Assembly: GCF_030122845.1 (NCBI RefSeq)
Contig: NZ_CP126084.1
Coordinates: forward strand, 806,001-870,000
Reading direction: 5' to 3'
DNA from: Paenibacillus woosongensis
Lineage (GTDB): Bacteria; Bacillota; Bacilli; Paenibacillales; Paenibacillaceae
Length of the DNA stretch: 64,000 nucleotides
The translations under genes and the position numbers were made by a program. Below the pieces are notes generated by a model that was given only the letters and a program-made list of their open reading frames with translations, had not been told where the DNA came from and made no database searches. Shown one piece after another: positions 8,549 through 16,678 of this stretch (within the stretch, counting starts at the first letter, position 1; each line of letters begins with the position of its first letter).

Positions 8549-8857
8549 ATGAAAACCATTTTGGAAGCCATGTACCGTGGTCAAATTCACCCCGATGAGG
8601 TGATTGTTCCGTCTCAGCCGGAATACCGTACTGTAAGCCATCAGGTGGCTGCACAGACGGAGCAATGGCGTGAGCGATTAGGTGAGGAAGTATTTCGTGA
8701 GCTAGAGGAATATTTTGACCTGTGCGACAGTGTAGATAGTATGCATGTAGAAGCTGCCTTTCTCCATGGATTCAAGCTTGGAGCGAACTTGCTCATCGAG
8801 GTAATGAGCAACAGAGAGGAACTAGTTCCTAATTCAGCTTCGAGCATGTCATTATGA
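8549..8857 (+). CDS. DUF6809 family small protein
   Basis: ATG 8549 is chosen because TGGGAGG at 8536-8542 is correctly spaced for it and abuts the earlier ATG 8543. The 102-residue protein shows the layout MKTILEAMYRGQIHPDE, then PEYR, then FDLCDS and FLHGFKLGANLLIEVM, which I recall as the DUF6809 pattern of Firmicutes mobile elements. Its function is unknown. It precedes the DUF6061-like gene, whose domain begins before this gene's stop codon, so the two may be translationally linked. Confidence 0.7.
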   Translation: MKTILEAMYRGQIHPDEVIVPSQPEYRTVSHQVAAQTEQWRERLGEEVFRELEEYFDLCDSVDSMHVEAAFLHGFKLGANLLIEVMSNREELVPNSASSMSL

Positions 8858-9158
8858 TGACAATAGCGACATATTAACAGTTGTTGATTCAGACGGGATA
8901 ATCTACCGCTATCATTGCTATGAAATTGAAAACTCAATGGAAATGCACACAGCGGCGCGTTCCCGTCTAAGATGGTTAAAGGAAATTGAACCATATGCAT
9001 TTGCTGAGCTTGTCTTTCAACGCGATATGAGGCAATTTGCCAAGGGATACACCAGAGTAAAGCAGCAAAGCGACTTGGAGGAACAGCTTACTGTTCACTT
9101 CCAAGACAAGTCCTTTGCTCGGGCGATTGCTAGAGAAATGATGATGTATGGTAACTAA
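8832..9158 (+). CDS. DUF6061-like small protein with no ATG at its domain start
   Basis: The frame is open from 8826. Recognisable sequence begins with ACHYDDNSDILTVVDSDGII and continues through EIEPYAFAELVFQRDM, a pattern I recall from DUF6061-like proteins of Firmicutes integrative elements. The first ATG (8937) lies inside the domain, so the true start must be earlier. The best candidate is ATT at 8832, 11 bases after GAGGA; otherwise an indel has separated it from a lost start. It overlaps the end of the DUF6809 gene. Function unknown; the family name is from memory. Confidence 0.5.
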   Translation: MQLRACHYDDNSDILTVVDSDGIIYRYHCYEIENSMEMHTAARSRLRWLKEIEPYAFAELVFQRDMRQFAKGYTRVKQQSDLEEQLTVHFQDKSFARAIAREMMMYGN

Positions 9159-9174
9159 GTGATATTTTGATTAT

Positions 9175-9260
9175 GGGGAACGAATGCAGGGGGAGCTTTC
9201 AGTCCATCTTCCGAAAGATGGGTAACGCTGAAGGTGAGCTGCCATTCGCTCCCCTTTTTC
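9175..9260 (+). ncRNA. Compact structured RNA or elaborate terminator
   Basis: Three helices stack in about 80 bases. The outer one is GGGGA-CGAATG (9175-9186) with CATTCG-TCCCC (9243-9254). The middle one joins AGCT (9194-9197) and TTCAG (9198-9202) with CTGAA (9228-9232) and AGCT (9237-9240). The terminal one is CCATCTT (9204-9210) with AAGATGG (9215-9221). TTTTT follows the last strand. It could be the terminator of the small-gene operon or a regulatory RNA of the mobile element. I do not recognise a known family. Confidence 0.55.
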
Positions 9261-9547
9261 TCGGCCAGGTGAATGTTAAAAGCAACACGGGACAACTGTC
9301 TCGTTGTAGAAAGCACTGAATTTGGCCTTCCAAATTTGCTTGTCAGGGGTGTGCTCCTGATACCCCCACCGTTTATATATTGTTTTCCCTAAGTTATATG
9401 TCCATTTTTAACCACTTCCAAAAAGCTTCAAGGATGATTTCTCTGCGCAAACATGCATCACGATTGAGCTTCGCAAACTCAGTTCACTGATAGAAGGCTT
9501 ACTCCGTTGTCTTCCCATATCGGATCCAGGCATGGATTTAATTTAAG
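9261..9547. other. Intergenic stretch, nothing assigned
   Basis: No gene is supported. A short C-rich motif (CTCCTGATACCCCCACC around 9353-9369) stands out, but I see no clear origin or attachment site. Confidence 0.4.
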
Positions 9548-9857
9548 ATGTATGAATCTAAACGTAATGAAGTTATTAATATAATTAAGCAAGGCGATCT
9601 GGAAAAAGAGTACCGAAAAAACAGATGGTGAATTATTGTTATTACCGCCAAAGTTTCGTTATCTTTCAGATGGTGGAGAGATTATTATTAATCCATCAAA
9701 AACGATATTTTTCTTTTATTCTTATAGGGGAATTCTTGATAATTATAATGGTTTTATATTTGTAGTTGATAAAAATGTGAACAACATTGAAGAAGTTTTA
9801 GACGATTACAGTAATATTATACAAATGAATGAGCATTGGTATTGGATTAGCTCTTAA
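9548..9857 (+). pseudogene. Frameshifted small hypothetical gene
   Basis: ATG 9548 opens a frame (MYESKRNEVINIIKQGDLEK) that hits a TGA after 27 codons. The neighbouring frame continues the same gene to 9857 with FRYLSDGGEIIINPSKTIFF and a YWISS end. A one-base change in the A6 run at 9616-9621 would join them into one protein of about 100 residues. It resembles small AT-rich immunity-type proteins, but I cannot name a family. Confidence 0.5.
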
Positions 9858-9966
9858 AAATGCATTCTAGCAAGATAGAACTATCAGCTTGGCGATGTTT
9901 ATCACGGGATTCATCAGCAAACACGGTTGTTGTGAGTACTTCAAAAGAATAATACTGATGCGAGCG

Positions 9967-10006
9967 AAAAGCCTGCCCCAAGAGTCGAACTTGGGACAGG
10001 CTTTTT
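9967..10006. terminator. Bidirectional terminator between accessory DNA and the TetR gene
   Basis: AAAAGCCTG-CCCAAG pairs with CTTGGG-CAGGCTTTT with one mismatch, and each side ends in a run of A or T. It serves the TetR gene on the minus strand and may also stop transcription coming from the left. Confidence 0.8.
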
Positions 10007-10022
10007 GCCGTAAATTTGCCCC

Positions 10023-10640
10023 TCAAGAGCGCTGGGATTCTGGCAATCCCATCGATTTATAAATGCCAAGCGCGCCCATTCGGGTGAGCTGAAGCGCCAT
10101 ATGGTGCGGTGAGTAGATTTTATCGTCCGATAACCATTTTTCCATAATGCCGCCGGTGGACAGGCTGATATAATCGAGCAAAAGATCAAGCGGCACCTGC
10201 AGCTTCTGATCCAGATCCAGCTTCGACAGCCGCTCAAAAAAACCTTCGCGGATAGTTTCGATGAATTTGCTCCGAAAATCGCCAGCGGGAGATTTCGACA
10301 GCATGACCCGATAGAAGTAGTCATGTTCGGATACGTGCTCGAAAAGAGTCAAGAAAATCGGATCGGGCGCATGAAACGACGGAGCAATTGCGGAAGGAGC
10401 CGCGCAGCTTCTAATGGATTCGGTGAGCCGATCCAGCTTATCCGCTATCATTTTTTGCAGCAGGTCCGCTTTGTCAACGAAGTGGGAGTAGAACGTCGAC
10501 CGGTTGATATCCGCTTTTTCCGCAATATCGATCACACTGATTTCCTCATACGCCTTCCTATGCAGCAAACGCAAGAACGCCTCATAAATCATCATCCTTG
10601 TACGGATAATCCTCCGATCCCCCGCCCGAAGACTACTCAT
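10023..10640 (-). CDS. TetR/AcrR family transcriptional regulator
   Basis: The N-terminal helix-turn-helix is clear: IRTRMMIYEAFLRLL, then ISVIDIAEKADINRSTFYSH. A divergent all-helical ligand-binding part follows. The start is the ATG at 10640, because GAGGTG lies at the right distance and overlaps the upstream GTG. The gene is divergent from the flavin monooxygenase gene. Their 228-base intergenic region contains a promoter flanked by an inverted repeat (TTATTGAT...ATCAATAA), a plausible operator. Inference: it represses the oxygenase cluster and responds to a substrate or product of it. The effector is unknown. Confidence 0.85.
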   Translation of the reverse strand: MSSLRAGDRRIIRTRMMIYEAFLRLLHRKAYEEISVIDIAEKADINRSTFYSHFVDKADLLQKMIADKLDRLTESIRSCAAPSAIAPSFHAPDPIFLTLFEHVSEHDYFYRVMLSKSPAGDFRSKFIETIREGFFERLSKLDLDQKLQVPLDLLLDYISLSTGGIMEKWLSDDKIYSPHHMALQLTRMGALGIYKSMGLPESQRS

Positions 10641-10775
10641 CCCAATCACCTCATAGACAACAGTTTAGTTTTTTTTGACCCGCGGCCCCACTTTGCACCG
10701 AATTGTGGATTATTGGGGCGAAAACCGACGGAATGCCGATATCTGTTCGGTAACCGTCAAATCCAGAAATACTGA

Positions 10776-10815
10776 TTATTGATAGAAATTGGATGATAGC
10801 TATAATAATCAATAA
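10776..10815 (+). promoter_or_regulatory. Promoter and candidate TetR operator of the oxygenase cluster
   Basis: TTGATA (10779-10784), a 16-base spacer and TATAAT (10801-10806) form a promoter reading into the HpaB-like gene. It is framed by inverted octamers TTATTGAT (10776-10783) and ATCAATAA (10808-10815), a suitable target for the adjacent TetR protein. Confidence 0.6.
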
Positions 10816-10868
10816 ATACGTAAAAATCAATCGGAATAATTAAGTTTAAAAAAGAAAGGAGGGTTCAT

Positions 10869-12320
10869 TTGCGGGGAGATCAGTTTATAGAGAGCCTCTA
10901 TGACGGACGCAGCGTGTGGCTGGAGGGCAAGCAAATCGCTCACGTTCCCGAGCACTCGGCCTTCAAAGGGACGTTGTCCACCATTAAAACCTTGTTTAAT
11001 ATGCTGGATGATCCTTCACAGCGGGATAAAGTAGGTTATTGGGTCCCTGAAAAAGAGCGGTATGCCCACAGTGCGTTCCTCGTTCCGTATACGCAGCAGG
11101 AACTGCAGCAGAGAAGCCGTTCCTTCTCTTGCTGGTCGGCGGAAACGAACGGCATGATGAGCCGATTGTCCGATTATGCGCGGTCTCTTGTTACGGGATG
11201 GTACGCGGCACGGGAACAGCTTTCCGCGTTGGACCCGGCGTTCGCGGTGAAAATTTCGGCGTACTACGAGGGAGCGAGGGACCGTGATTTGTTTTTGACG
11301 ACGGCGATCATCGATCCGCAGATCGACCGCTCAAGCGGGCTCGACGATCACCGCATTGCCGAGAGATTCCTGCATGTCGTCCGGGAAACTTCGGAAGGCA
11401 TCGTGGTCCGGGGAGCCAAGATGATCGCAACGGGAGCGCCATATACACATGATTTCGTCATCTTTTCCTTCCTGCAGTTTCAAGCCGAGCACCAGCAACA
11501 TGCCCATGTCTTGATCGTGCCGGCGAACTCGCCGGGATTGCATATCGTCTGCCGGGAATCCTTCGCCGATGAGCGCGAACAAAATCATCCGCTTAGCTAT
11601 CGGTACGATGAAATGGATGCGGTGCTATTTTTCGACGATGTGCTCATTCCATGGGAAAGGGTGCTGCTGTACGGTGACCCGGAGAAAGTGCTTGCCCTTC
11701 GGGCCAATCGGACGGCTAACGGACTGGCTTTTCACCAAAATGTCGTGCGTTTTGTCGCCAAGCTGGAGTTTGTCACCGGCATCACGTTCGCAATCGCGGA
11801 AGCCATCGGGGTTACGGGATTTCTCCATATCCAGGAGAAGCTGGGGGAACTGCTCACGCAGATCGATGCGATCAAGGCGCTGACTATTGCGTCTGAAGCG
11901 AAGGCGGTGCCGGATGAATCAGGGGTATTGGTACCGGATTTGTCCTATATCGAAACCGCCAGAAGCCTGGGGACCAAGTATTATCCGAGAGCGATCGAAA
12001 TTCTGCAGCAAGTGGGAGGCGGCGGCTTTGTCCAAACTCCGTCGGGGATCGAAGATTTTTACGGCCCGATCTCGGAGCTGATGCATCTTTACTTCGAAGG
12101 AGCGAGCGTGAGTGCGGAGAAAAAGGTCGAGCTGTTCAAGCTGGCTTGGGATCTGATCGGCAGTCCGCTCGGGACGAGGCATCTTTTGTACGAAAAGTTT
12201 TATGCCGGAGATCCGGTTCGGGGCTTGGCCAATCATTACAACCGCTTCGACAAGGAGGCGTTGACCGATCCGATCTGGAAGCTGCTGAAAGCCAACAGCA
12301 AGGGCAGTTTGATGATCTAG
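10869..12320 (+). CDS. HpaB/4-hydroxyphenylacetate 3-hydroxylase family flavin monooxygenase
   Basis: TTG start with AAAGGAGGG six bases ahead. The 483 residues follow the HpaB/PvcC plan: an N-terminal helical domain, a central beta domain (MIATGAPYTHDF, then FFDDVLIPWERV) and a C-terminal helical domain with GGGGFVQTPS. This is an acyl-CoA-dehydrogenase-like fold. Members use reduced FAD supplied by a separate reductase to hydroxylate aromatics or related compounds. No reductase is seen nearby. A terminator follows the gene, yet it stays on the same strand as sfnG and the acyl-CoA-dehydrogenase-like gene. Next to these, its substrate might be an organosulfur or aromatic sulfonate rather than hydroxyphenylacetate; that is inference. 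Confidence 0.8.
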   Translation: MRGDQFIESLYDGRSVWLEGKQIAHVPEHSAFKGTLSTIKTLFNMLDDPSQRDKVGYWVPEKERYAHSAFLVPYTQQELQQRSRSFSCWSAETNGMMSRLSDYARSLVTGWYAAREQLSALDPAFAVKISAYYEGARDRDLFLTTAIIDPQIDRSSGLDDHRIAERFLHVVRETSEGIVVRGAKMIATGAPYTHDFVIFSFLQFQAEHQQHAHVLIVPANSPGLHIVCRESFADEREQNHPLSYRYDEMDAVLFFDDVLIPWERVLLYGDPEKVLALRANRTANGLAFHQNVVRFVAKLEFVTGITFAIAEAIGVTGFLHIQEKLGELLTQIDAIKALTIASEAKAVPDESGVLVPDLSYIETARSLGTKYYPRAIEILQQVGGGGFVQTPSGIEDFYGPISELMHLYFEGASVSAEKKVELFKLAWDLIGSPLGTRHLLYEKFYAGDPVRGLANHYNRFDKEALTDPIWKLLKANSKGSLMI

Positions 12321-12346
12321 TAATATCCTATGCCGATTAGTCCACT

Positions 12347-12385
12347 AAAGGCACCTGAAGCAAGACGGTCAGGTGTCTTTTCTTA
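12347..12385 (+). terminator. Terminator after the HpaB-like gene
   Basis: AAAG-CACCTGA pairs with TCAGGTG-CTTT around an eight-base loop and is followed by TCTTATTCTTTT. Confidence 0.7.
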
Positions 12386-12459
12386 TTCTTTTCCACTTTG
12401 TTAGAACAGGGCCGGTGCCCTTGTCTATCATTTTTAATCCAAAGGAGAGGTGATTCGTC

Positions 12460-13536
12460 ATGTCTTTAAAGTTTGCTTATTGGGTACCGAACGTAAGCGG
12501 GGGCTTGGTCATTTCTAAAATTCCGCAAAAAACGGGCTGGTCCTTCGAAGACAATGCGAGGTACGCGCAGTTGGCCGAGCAGGCGGGTTTTGAATATGCG
12601 CTGCTTCAGACCCGATTTATCGCCAGCTATGGGGCAGAGAACCAGCTGGAAGCCATCGCACTCGCGTCGGCGCTGGCTCCGGTCACGACGAAGCTGAAGC
12701 TGATTGCGGCCGTCCTGCCGGGCCTATGGCATCCCGGAACGATTGCCAAGGCGATATCTACGATCGACCAGATCAGTAAAGGAAGAGCGGCCGTGAATAT
12801 CGTCAGCGGCTGGTTCAAAGGCGAATTCCATGGTTTCGGCGAGCCTTGGCTTGATCACGATGAGCGGTACCGCAGGTCGGAGGAATTTATCCGCGTGCTG
12901 AAAGAGCTGTGGACCGAGGAGGAAACGAACTTTCAGGGAGATTTTTACCGGATCAGGTCGGCTCCTCACAAGCCCAAACCGCATGTCGTCCCCCCGGTGT
13001 TTCAGGGCGGAAATTCCGCAGCGGCCCGCCAGATGGCGGCCAGTGTGTCGGACTGGTACTTCATGAACGGCAACACGCTTGAAGGATTCCGCAGCCAGAT
13101 GGAGGAGGTGAATCGTTTGGCTGCCGCACGAAATCGCAAGCTGAATTTCGGCGCGAACGCCTTCGTCATCGTTAGGGATACGGAGGAGGAAGCGCGTCAG
13201 GTTTTGCGCGAAATTATCGCCCATGCCGATCCCGAGGCGGTCGAGGGCTTCCGCAGTCAGGTGCAATTCGCGGGCAAAGCTTCCCCGGAAAGGGAGGGCA
13301 TGTGGGCGAACTCGAATTTCGATGATCTGGTCCAGTACAATGACGGGTTCAAGACCGGGCTGATCGGAACGGCTGAACAGGTGGCGGACCGCATCATCGA
13401 GCTTAAAAAGGCCGGCGTCGATCTCATTCTTACCGCCTTCCTGCACTACGATGAAGATATCAAGGCGTTTGGAGAAAAGGTCCTTCCACTCGTGAGGGAG
13501 AAGGAAGCGGCTTTGCTTAGTGCGTCGGCTACCTGA
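12460..13536 (+). CDS. sfnG: Dimethylsulfone monooxygenase SfnG, luciferase-like flavin enzyme
   Basis: The sequence follows SfnG closely from the first residues: FAYWVPNVSGGLVISKI, then IRFxAxYGAE-like RFIASYGAENQ, NIVSGWFKGEF, GEPWLDHDERYRRSEEFIR, FQGGNSAAARQMA and VQYNDGFKTGLIGT. Length (358) is also typical. Family knowledge: SfnG uses FMNH2 to convert dimethylsulfone to methanesulfinate, part of sulfur acquisition from dimethyl sulfide derivatives. AAAGGAGAGGTG precedes the ATG. It is followed 39 bases later by the acyl-CoA-dehydrogenase-like gene with its own site, so the two are probably co-transcribed. Confidence 0.9.
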   Translation: MSLKFAYWVPNVSGGLVISKIPQKTGWSFEDNARYAQLAEQAGFEYALLQTRFIASYGAENQLEAIALASALAPVTTKLKLIAAVLPGLWHPGTIAKAISTIDQISKGRAAVNIVSGWFKGEFHGFGEPWLDHDERYRRSEEFIRVLKELWTEEETNFQGDFYRIRSAPHKPKPHVVPPVFQGGNSAAARQMAASVSDWYFMNGNTLEGFRSQMEEVNRLAAARNRKLNFGANAFVIVRDTEEEARQVLREIIAHADPEAVEGFRSQVQFAGKASPEREGMWANSNFDDLVQYNDGFKTGLIGTAEQVADRIIELKKAGVDLILTAFLHYDEDIKAFGEKVLPLVREKEAALLSASAT

Positions 13537-13575
13537 GCTTTTTAGCAAAAATAAATGATTAGGAGGAGTTAATGT

Positions 13576-14790
13576 ATGAGCACGCATCTTCGTCAAACCG
13601 GCGCAAGCGGCATTCAGCCGGATTATGAACAGCTTCGCGGTGAAATCCGAACGATCGTAGACGGGGTCATCAAGCCTCGCGCGGAGGAAATCGACCGGGA
13701 GGGGAAATTCCCGAGAGAAAATCTGGAGGCGCTGGCGGAGGCCGGCTGGAACGGTGTCCTCATTCCCGTGCGTTTTGGGGGAAGAGGTCTGGATCATGTT
13801 GCCTTTGCGATCGCCGCGGAGGAAATCGGCAAAGGCTGCCCCTCGACTTCGCTGGTCTATGTCATGCATGTCGGGGCCGTGCAAACCATAGCCTTATACG
13901 GCAATGAAGACCAGAAAGAACGCTGGCTGGGGCCTGTCCGGGCAGGCTCGATCGGTACTTATTCGACCAGCGAACGAGCTTCGGGCGGACATTGGTGGTT
14001 TAATTTCAGCGAAGCTTCGCGGGACGGTGAAGACTATATTCTGAATGCGGAAAAGTCGTTCACGACCAGTTCCGGTCAGGCGGATTTCTATGTATTTCAA
14101 ACGAGATCTCCGGGGGCGAAAACACCGACGGATGTCAGTTTTTTTATCGTCGATAGCAAGCTTCCGGGAATTAAGCCGGGGGTTTGGGAAGCGCTCGGCG
14201 TGCGCGGCAACCACAGCGGACCGATTACGTACGAAGGGGTTCGGGTCTCTCCCGAGGATAAGCTTGGAACGGAAGGGCAGGGCCGCGAAATTTTGGAAAG
14301 CGGCGTCTCTCCGGTATACCTGATCGGGCTGGGCTCGACTTGGCTTGGGGTCGCGGAAGCCGCACTCGAAGCCTCGGTCAACTACGTAAAAGGAATGGTT
14401 CACCGTGATTTCAACAAGCGGCTGGCGGACTATCAGATTATTCGCCAGCAGCTGGCGGAAGTAAAAGTACTGGTCGAAAGCTTGAAGCCGTGGCAAATTT
14501 CGCTCGCGAAGAAGCTGGATGAGCTGCAGGTGCAGGGACGTCCGCAGGTGGAACTGCTCCTCCCCTTGGTGGAATTCAAAATCCATGCGGCTGAGGTAGC
14601 CAACAAAGCGACGAAGGCTGCTCTTGACGTGACGGGAGGCTACGGTTACAAAAGAGGCATCTTCGAAAGATTGTTCCGGGACGCGCGGGCGGGAATCGCG
14701 ATGGGGCCCTCCAATAACATTGCAAGGGAATGGATCGGAAAAGCGCTGGTCGGCCTGCCGTTGGAGCTGTGGCACGAGGGAGGAGATTAG
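13576..14790 (+). CDS. Acyl-CoA-dehydrogenase-fold flavoprotein, probable sulfur-compound monooxygenase
   Basis: The 404 residues have the acyl-CoA dehydrogenase layout (N-terminal helices, TSERASGG in the beta domain, GGYGYKRG and a RDARAGIAMGPSN end). The catalytic Glu usually found in the YEGT motif after the RDA segment is replaced by MGPSN. This suggests it is not a dehydrogenase but a flavin-dependent monooxygenase of the SfnB/DszC type, as expected beside sfnG. Start ATG 13576 follows AGGAGGAG. A terminator follows. Other acyl-CoA-dehydrogenase functions cannot be excluded from sequence alone. Confidence 0.75.
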   Translation: MSTHLRQTGASGIQPDYEQLRGEIRTIVDGVIKPRAEEIDREGKFPRENLEALAEAGWNGVLIPVRFGGRGLDHVAFAIAAEEIGKGCPSTSLVYVMHVGAVQTIALYGNEDQKERWLGPVRAGSIGTYSTSERASGGHWWFNFSEASRDGEDYILNAEKSFTTSSGQADFYVFQTRSPGAKTPTDVSFFIVDSKLPGIKPGVWEALGVRGNHSGPITYEGVRVSPEDKLGTEGQGREILESGVSPVYLIGLGSTWLGVAEAALEASVNYVKGMVHRDFNKRLADYQIIRQQLAEVKVLVESLKPWQISLAKKLDELQVQGRPQVELLLPLVEFKIHAAEVANKATKAALDVTGGYGYKRGIFERLFRDARAGIAMGPSNNIAREWIGKALVGLPLELWHEGGD

Positions 14791-14834
14791 TCATAGGATG
14801 ATGAACCAGGCTTAATGAGAAATTTACACAACCA

Positions 14835-14880
14835 AAACGCCCGTTACCACGGCTAATGTGGAAACGGGCGTTTGTGCTTT
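14835..14880 (+). terminator. Terminator of the organosulfur cluster
   Basis: AAACGCCCGTT (14835-14845) pairs perfectly with AACGGGCGTTT (14863-14873), followed by a T-rich stretch. Confidence 0.8.
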
Positions 14881-15185
14881 ATATATTTACTGTTCTCCTG
14901 TACACGGGAAGAACAATTTTGGTTCCTGCTCAGACTACAACCACAATCATTTTCTAAAACAACAAAAGCCCTGCCTCTCTTTTGTCCTTGCGGCTCCGAT
15001 GACCGCGCCAGTGTGAATCAGAAATACATTAAATTCTTACTCTTGGGTCATTCAAATAGGAATTTTCATACCTGGTCAGGTATAGGAGGGCTATAATCTT
15101 GTGAGGAACTACATTTTAAAGCGGTTTGCAACTCAAATTAACATTATACTATAGTTCGATCGTTTAAGCAAGAGTGTTTCGTGAA
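14881..15185. other. Intergenic stretch, nothing assigned
   Basis: About 300 bases between two converging units. The only frames are short and lack ribosome sites. I see no repeat or RNA. Confidence 0.5.
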
Positions 15186-15189
15186 AATA

Positions 15190-15222
15190 AAATCCCGCTC
15201 CAGTGCATGACTGAAGCGGGAA
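15190..15222 (-). terminator. Terminator downstream of fmnB
   Basis: Read on the minus strand, TTCCCGCTTCAG and CTGGAGCGGGA form a stem with one mismatch, followed by TTTTATTTT. It lies about 120 bases after the fmnB stop codon. Confidence 0.7.
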
Positions 15223-15341
15223 GTGGGGTGCAGGCATTCCGCTCCCCGGTCACTGTAGACTGCGTATGCTGTATGACGATGGTCTGTCGACGCCGCAGAC
15301 TGAGCATGGGTATTGCGAGTCTATCATCGAGGCACTCACGC

Positions 15342-16436
15342 CTAGTTGGCAAAGGTATAGCTGTCGTTCGTTTTACTCAACATGTCCTTGAATCCAGAAG
15401 TAGCGTACAGCTTCTGCTCTTTGGAAATGAACAAGGCCTCTGTGTCCGGTGTATCCTCGATGAACTTCAATCCGTCCTCGATGCCGAGTACGAACAGCGA
15501 CGTGGACAGGGCATCCGCATCGGTAGAATGCTTCGTCACGATGGTGACGCTGCTGATGCCGTTATCTACCGGATAACCGGTTCCGGGATCGAGAATATGC
15601 TGATAGAGCTTGCCGTCCTCAATAAAAAAGCGCTCATAAATACCGGAGGTGACGACCGTCTTGTCGGCCACCTGAATTGTGCCGATGGCATTGCCGCGTT
15701 CTTTGCCCGGGTCCTGGATGCCGATGTTCCACAGCTTGCCGCCCGGCTTATTGCCCATAGCATAAATGTTGCCGCCGAGATCGATGATCGCACTGCTGAA
15801 GCCTTGCGCCTCCAGATACTCGTAGATCGCGTCTGCCGCATAACCTTTACCGATGGAGCCGAGGTCAATGGCCATGCCTTCTTTTTGCAAATAGATTTCG
15901 TGCGTATCCTTATTCATATCTATAAGCTGATAATCGCTAAGCGCTTTGGCGGCTTCGATCAGATCGGCGTCCGGCACCTTGGCGCCTTCATGGCCGATGT
16001 TCCACAGCGTGACCAGGTTGCCGATGGCGGGATTGAACTTTCCATCCGTCCGCTTCGCGTAGTCGAGAGCTTTTTCAACCAGCTCGAACGTCTCAAGGGA
16101 GACCTTTACGGGCGACTTGCCGGATTGGCTGTTCACCTGGTAGATTTCGCTGCTTTCCAGTGTGCGGCTAATTTTGCCATCGATGTCATTTAGCAAGGCT
16201 TCAATTTCGTTAAAATGCTGACGTGAGGCGCGATCATCGTATATTTTTACGTTGACGACGGTGTCGAATATGAAGAACGTTTCTCCCATCGGCTTCGCGG
16301 TCTCATGCGAATTTGCCGTCTTATCGCTGGATGCTCCGGAGTCCTGGGACAGGCCCGGATCTGTGCCGCAGCCAGCCAATAAAGCCGTTGATAGTAGTAG
16401 CGTTATTCCTAGGGTAATTAGTCTATTGTGCTTCAT
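15342..16436 (-). CDS. fmnB: FAD:protein FMN transferase FmnB (ApbE family lipoprotein)
   Basis: A lipoprotein signal (LLLSTALLAGC) precedes an ApbE domain: FFIFDTVVNVKIYD, FNPAIGNLVTLWNIG, IDLGSIGKGYAADA, IDLGGNIYAMG and HILDPGTGYPV. Family knowledge: ApbE moves FMN from FAD onto a Thr/Ser of target proteins outside the membrane. In Listeria FmnB flavinylates the lipoprotein PplA for extracellular electron transfer. Here pplA, ndh2, eetA/B and dmkA/B are all nearby, so this role is well supported. The ATG at 16436 has GAGGCGG at good spacing; an ATG at 16451 in the same frame is the alternative. It is divergent from eetA, from which it may be co-regulated. Confidence 0.92.
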   Translation of the reverse strand: MKHNRLITLGITLLLSTALLAGCGTDPGLSQDSGASSDKTANSHETAKPMGETFFIFDTVVNVKIYDDRASRQHFNEIEALLNDIDGKISRTLESSEIYQVNSQSGKSPVKVSLETFELVEKALDYAKRTDGKFNPAIGNLVTLWNIGHEGAKVPDADLIEAAKALSDYQLIDMNKDTHEIYLQKEGMAIDLGSIGKGYAADAIYEYLEAQGFSSAIIDLGGNIYAMGNKPGGKLWNIGIQDPGKERGNAIGTIQVADKTVVTSGIYERFFIEDGKLYQHILDPGTGYPVDNGISSVTIVTKHSTDADALSTSLFVLGIEDGLKFIEDTPDTEALFISKEQKLYATSGFKDMLSKTNDSYTFAN

Positions 16437-16520
16437 TTTACGCCGCCTCATTTCATTTGCTTCTAAATTGATTCATTCAAATTTATTGTATCAAGAGTGG
16501 GAAAACGTTTAAAGTACTTT

Positions 16521-16631
16521 TTTTCACAAAGTAATGATTATTCCATTAAAATCCTTTTAAAGTGAGGGATTTGTGACAACTAGGAAAATGAGAGAAATCG
16601 CACAGGTTAGTCATTGAACAGGGGGTATAAT
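16521..16631. promoter_or_regulatory. Divergent fmnB/eetA control region
   Basis: A TATAAT box (16626-16631) lies about 50 bases ahead of eetA, with only a weak -35. Two TTTGTGA motifs are present: TTTGTGACA at 16570-16578 on the plus strand and TTTGTGAAAA on the minus strand at 16521-16530, upstream of fmnB. They resemble ResD/Fnr/Rex half-sites, which would suit redox control. This is a suggestion from short motifs only. Confidence 0.4.
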
Positions 16632-16678
16632 GAGATCATCTAAGATTTATATAATCAAAAAATAAGGGAGTTTTCTCT

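Noticed and set aside
9341..9380. C-rich motif as a possible transfer origin
   Set aside because: No relaxase gene or nick-site pattern nearby; too short to support.
12724..13884. 386-codon minus-strand frame
   Set aside because: Shadow of sfnG and the next gene; spans the boundary of two real genes.
14872..15096. 74-codon frame after the organosulfur cluster
   Set aside because: It begins within the terminator region and has no ribosome site.
15174..16193. 339-codon frame on the plus strand
   Set aside because: It is the reverse shadow of fmnB, whose ApbE motifs and lipobox are clear.
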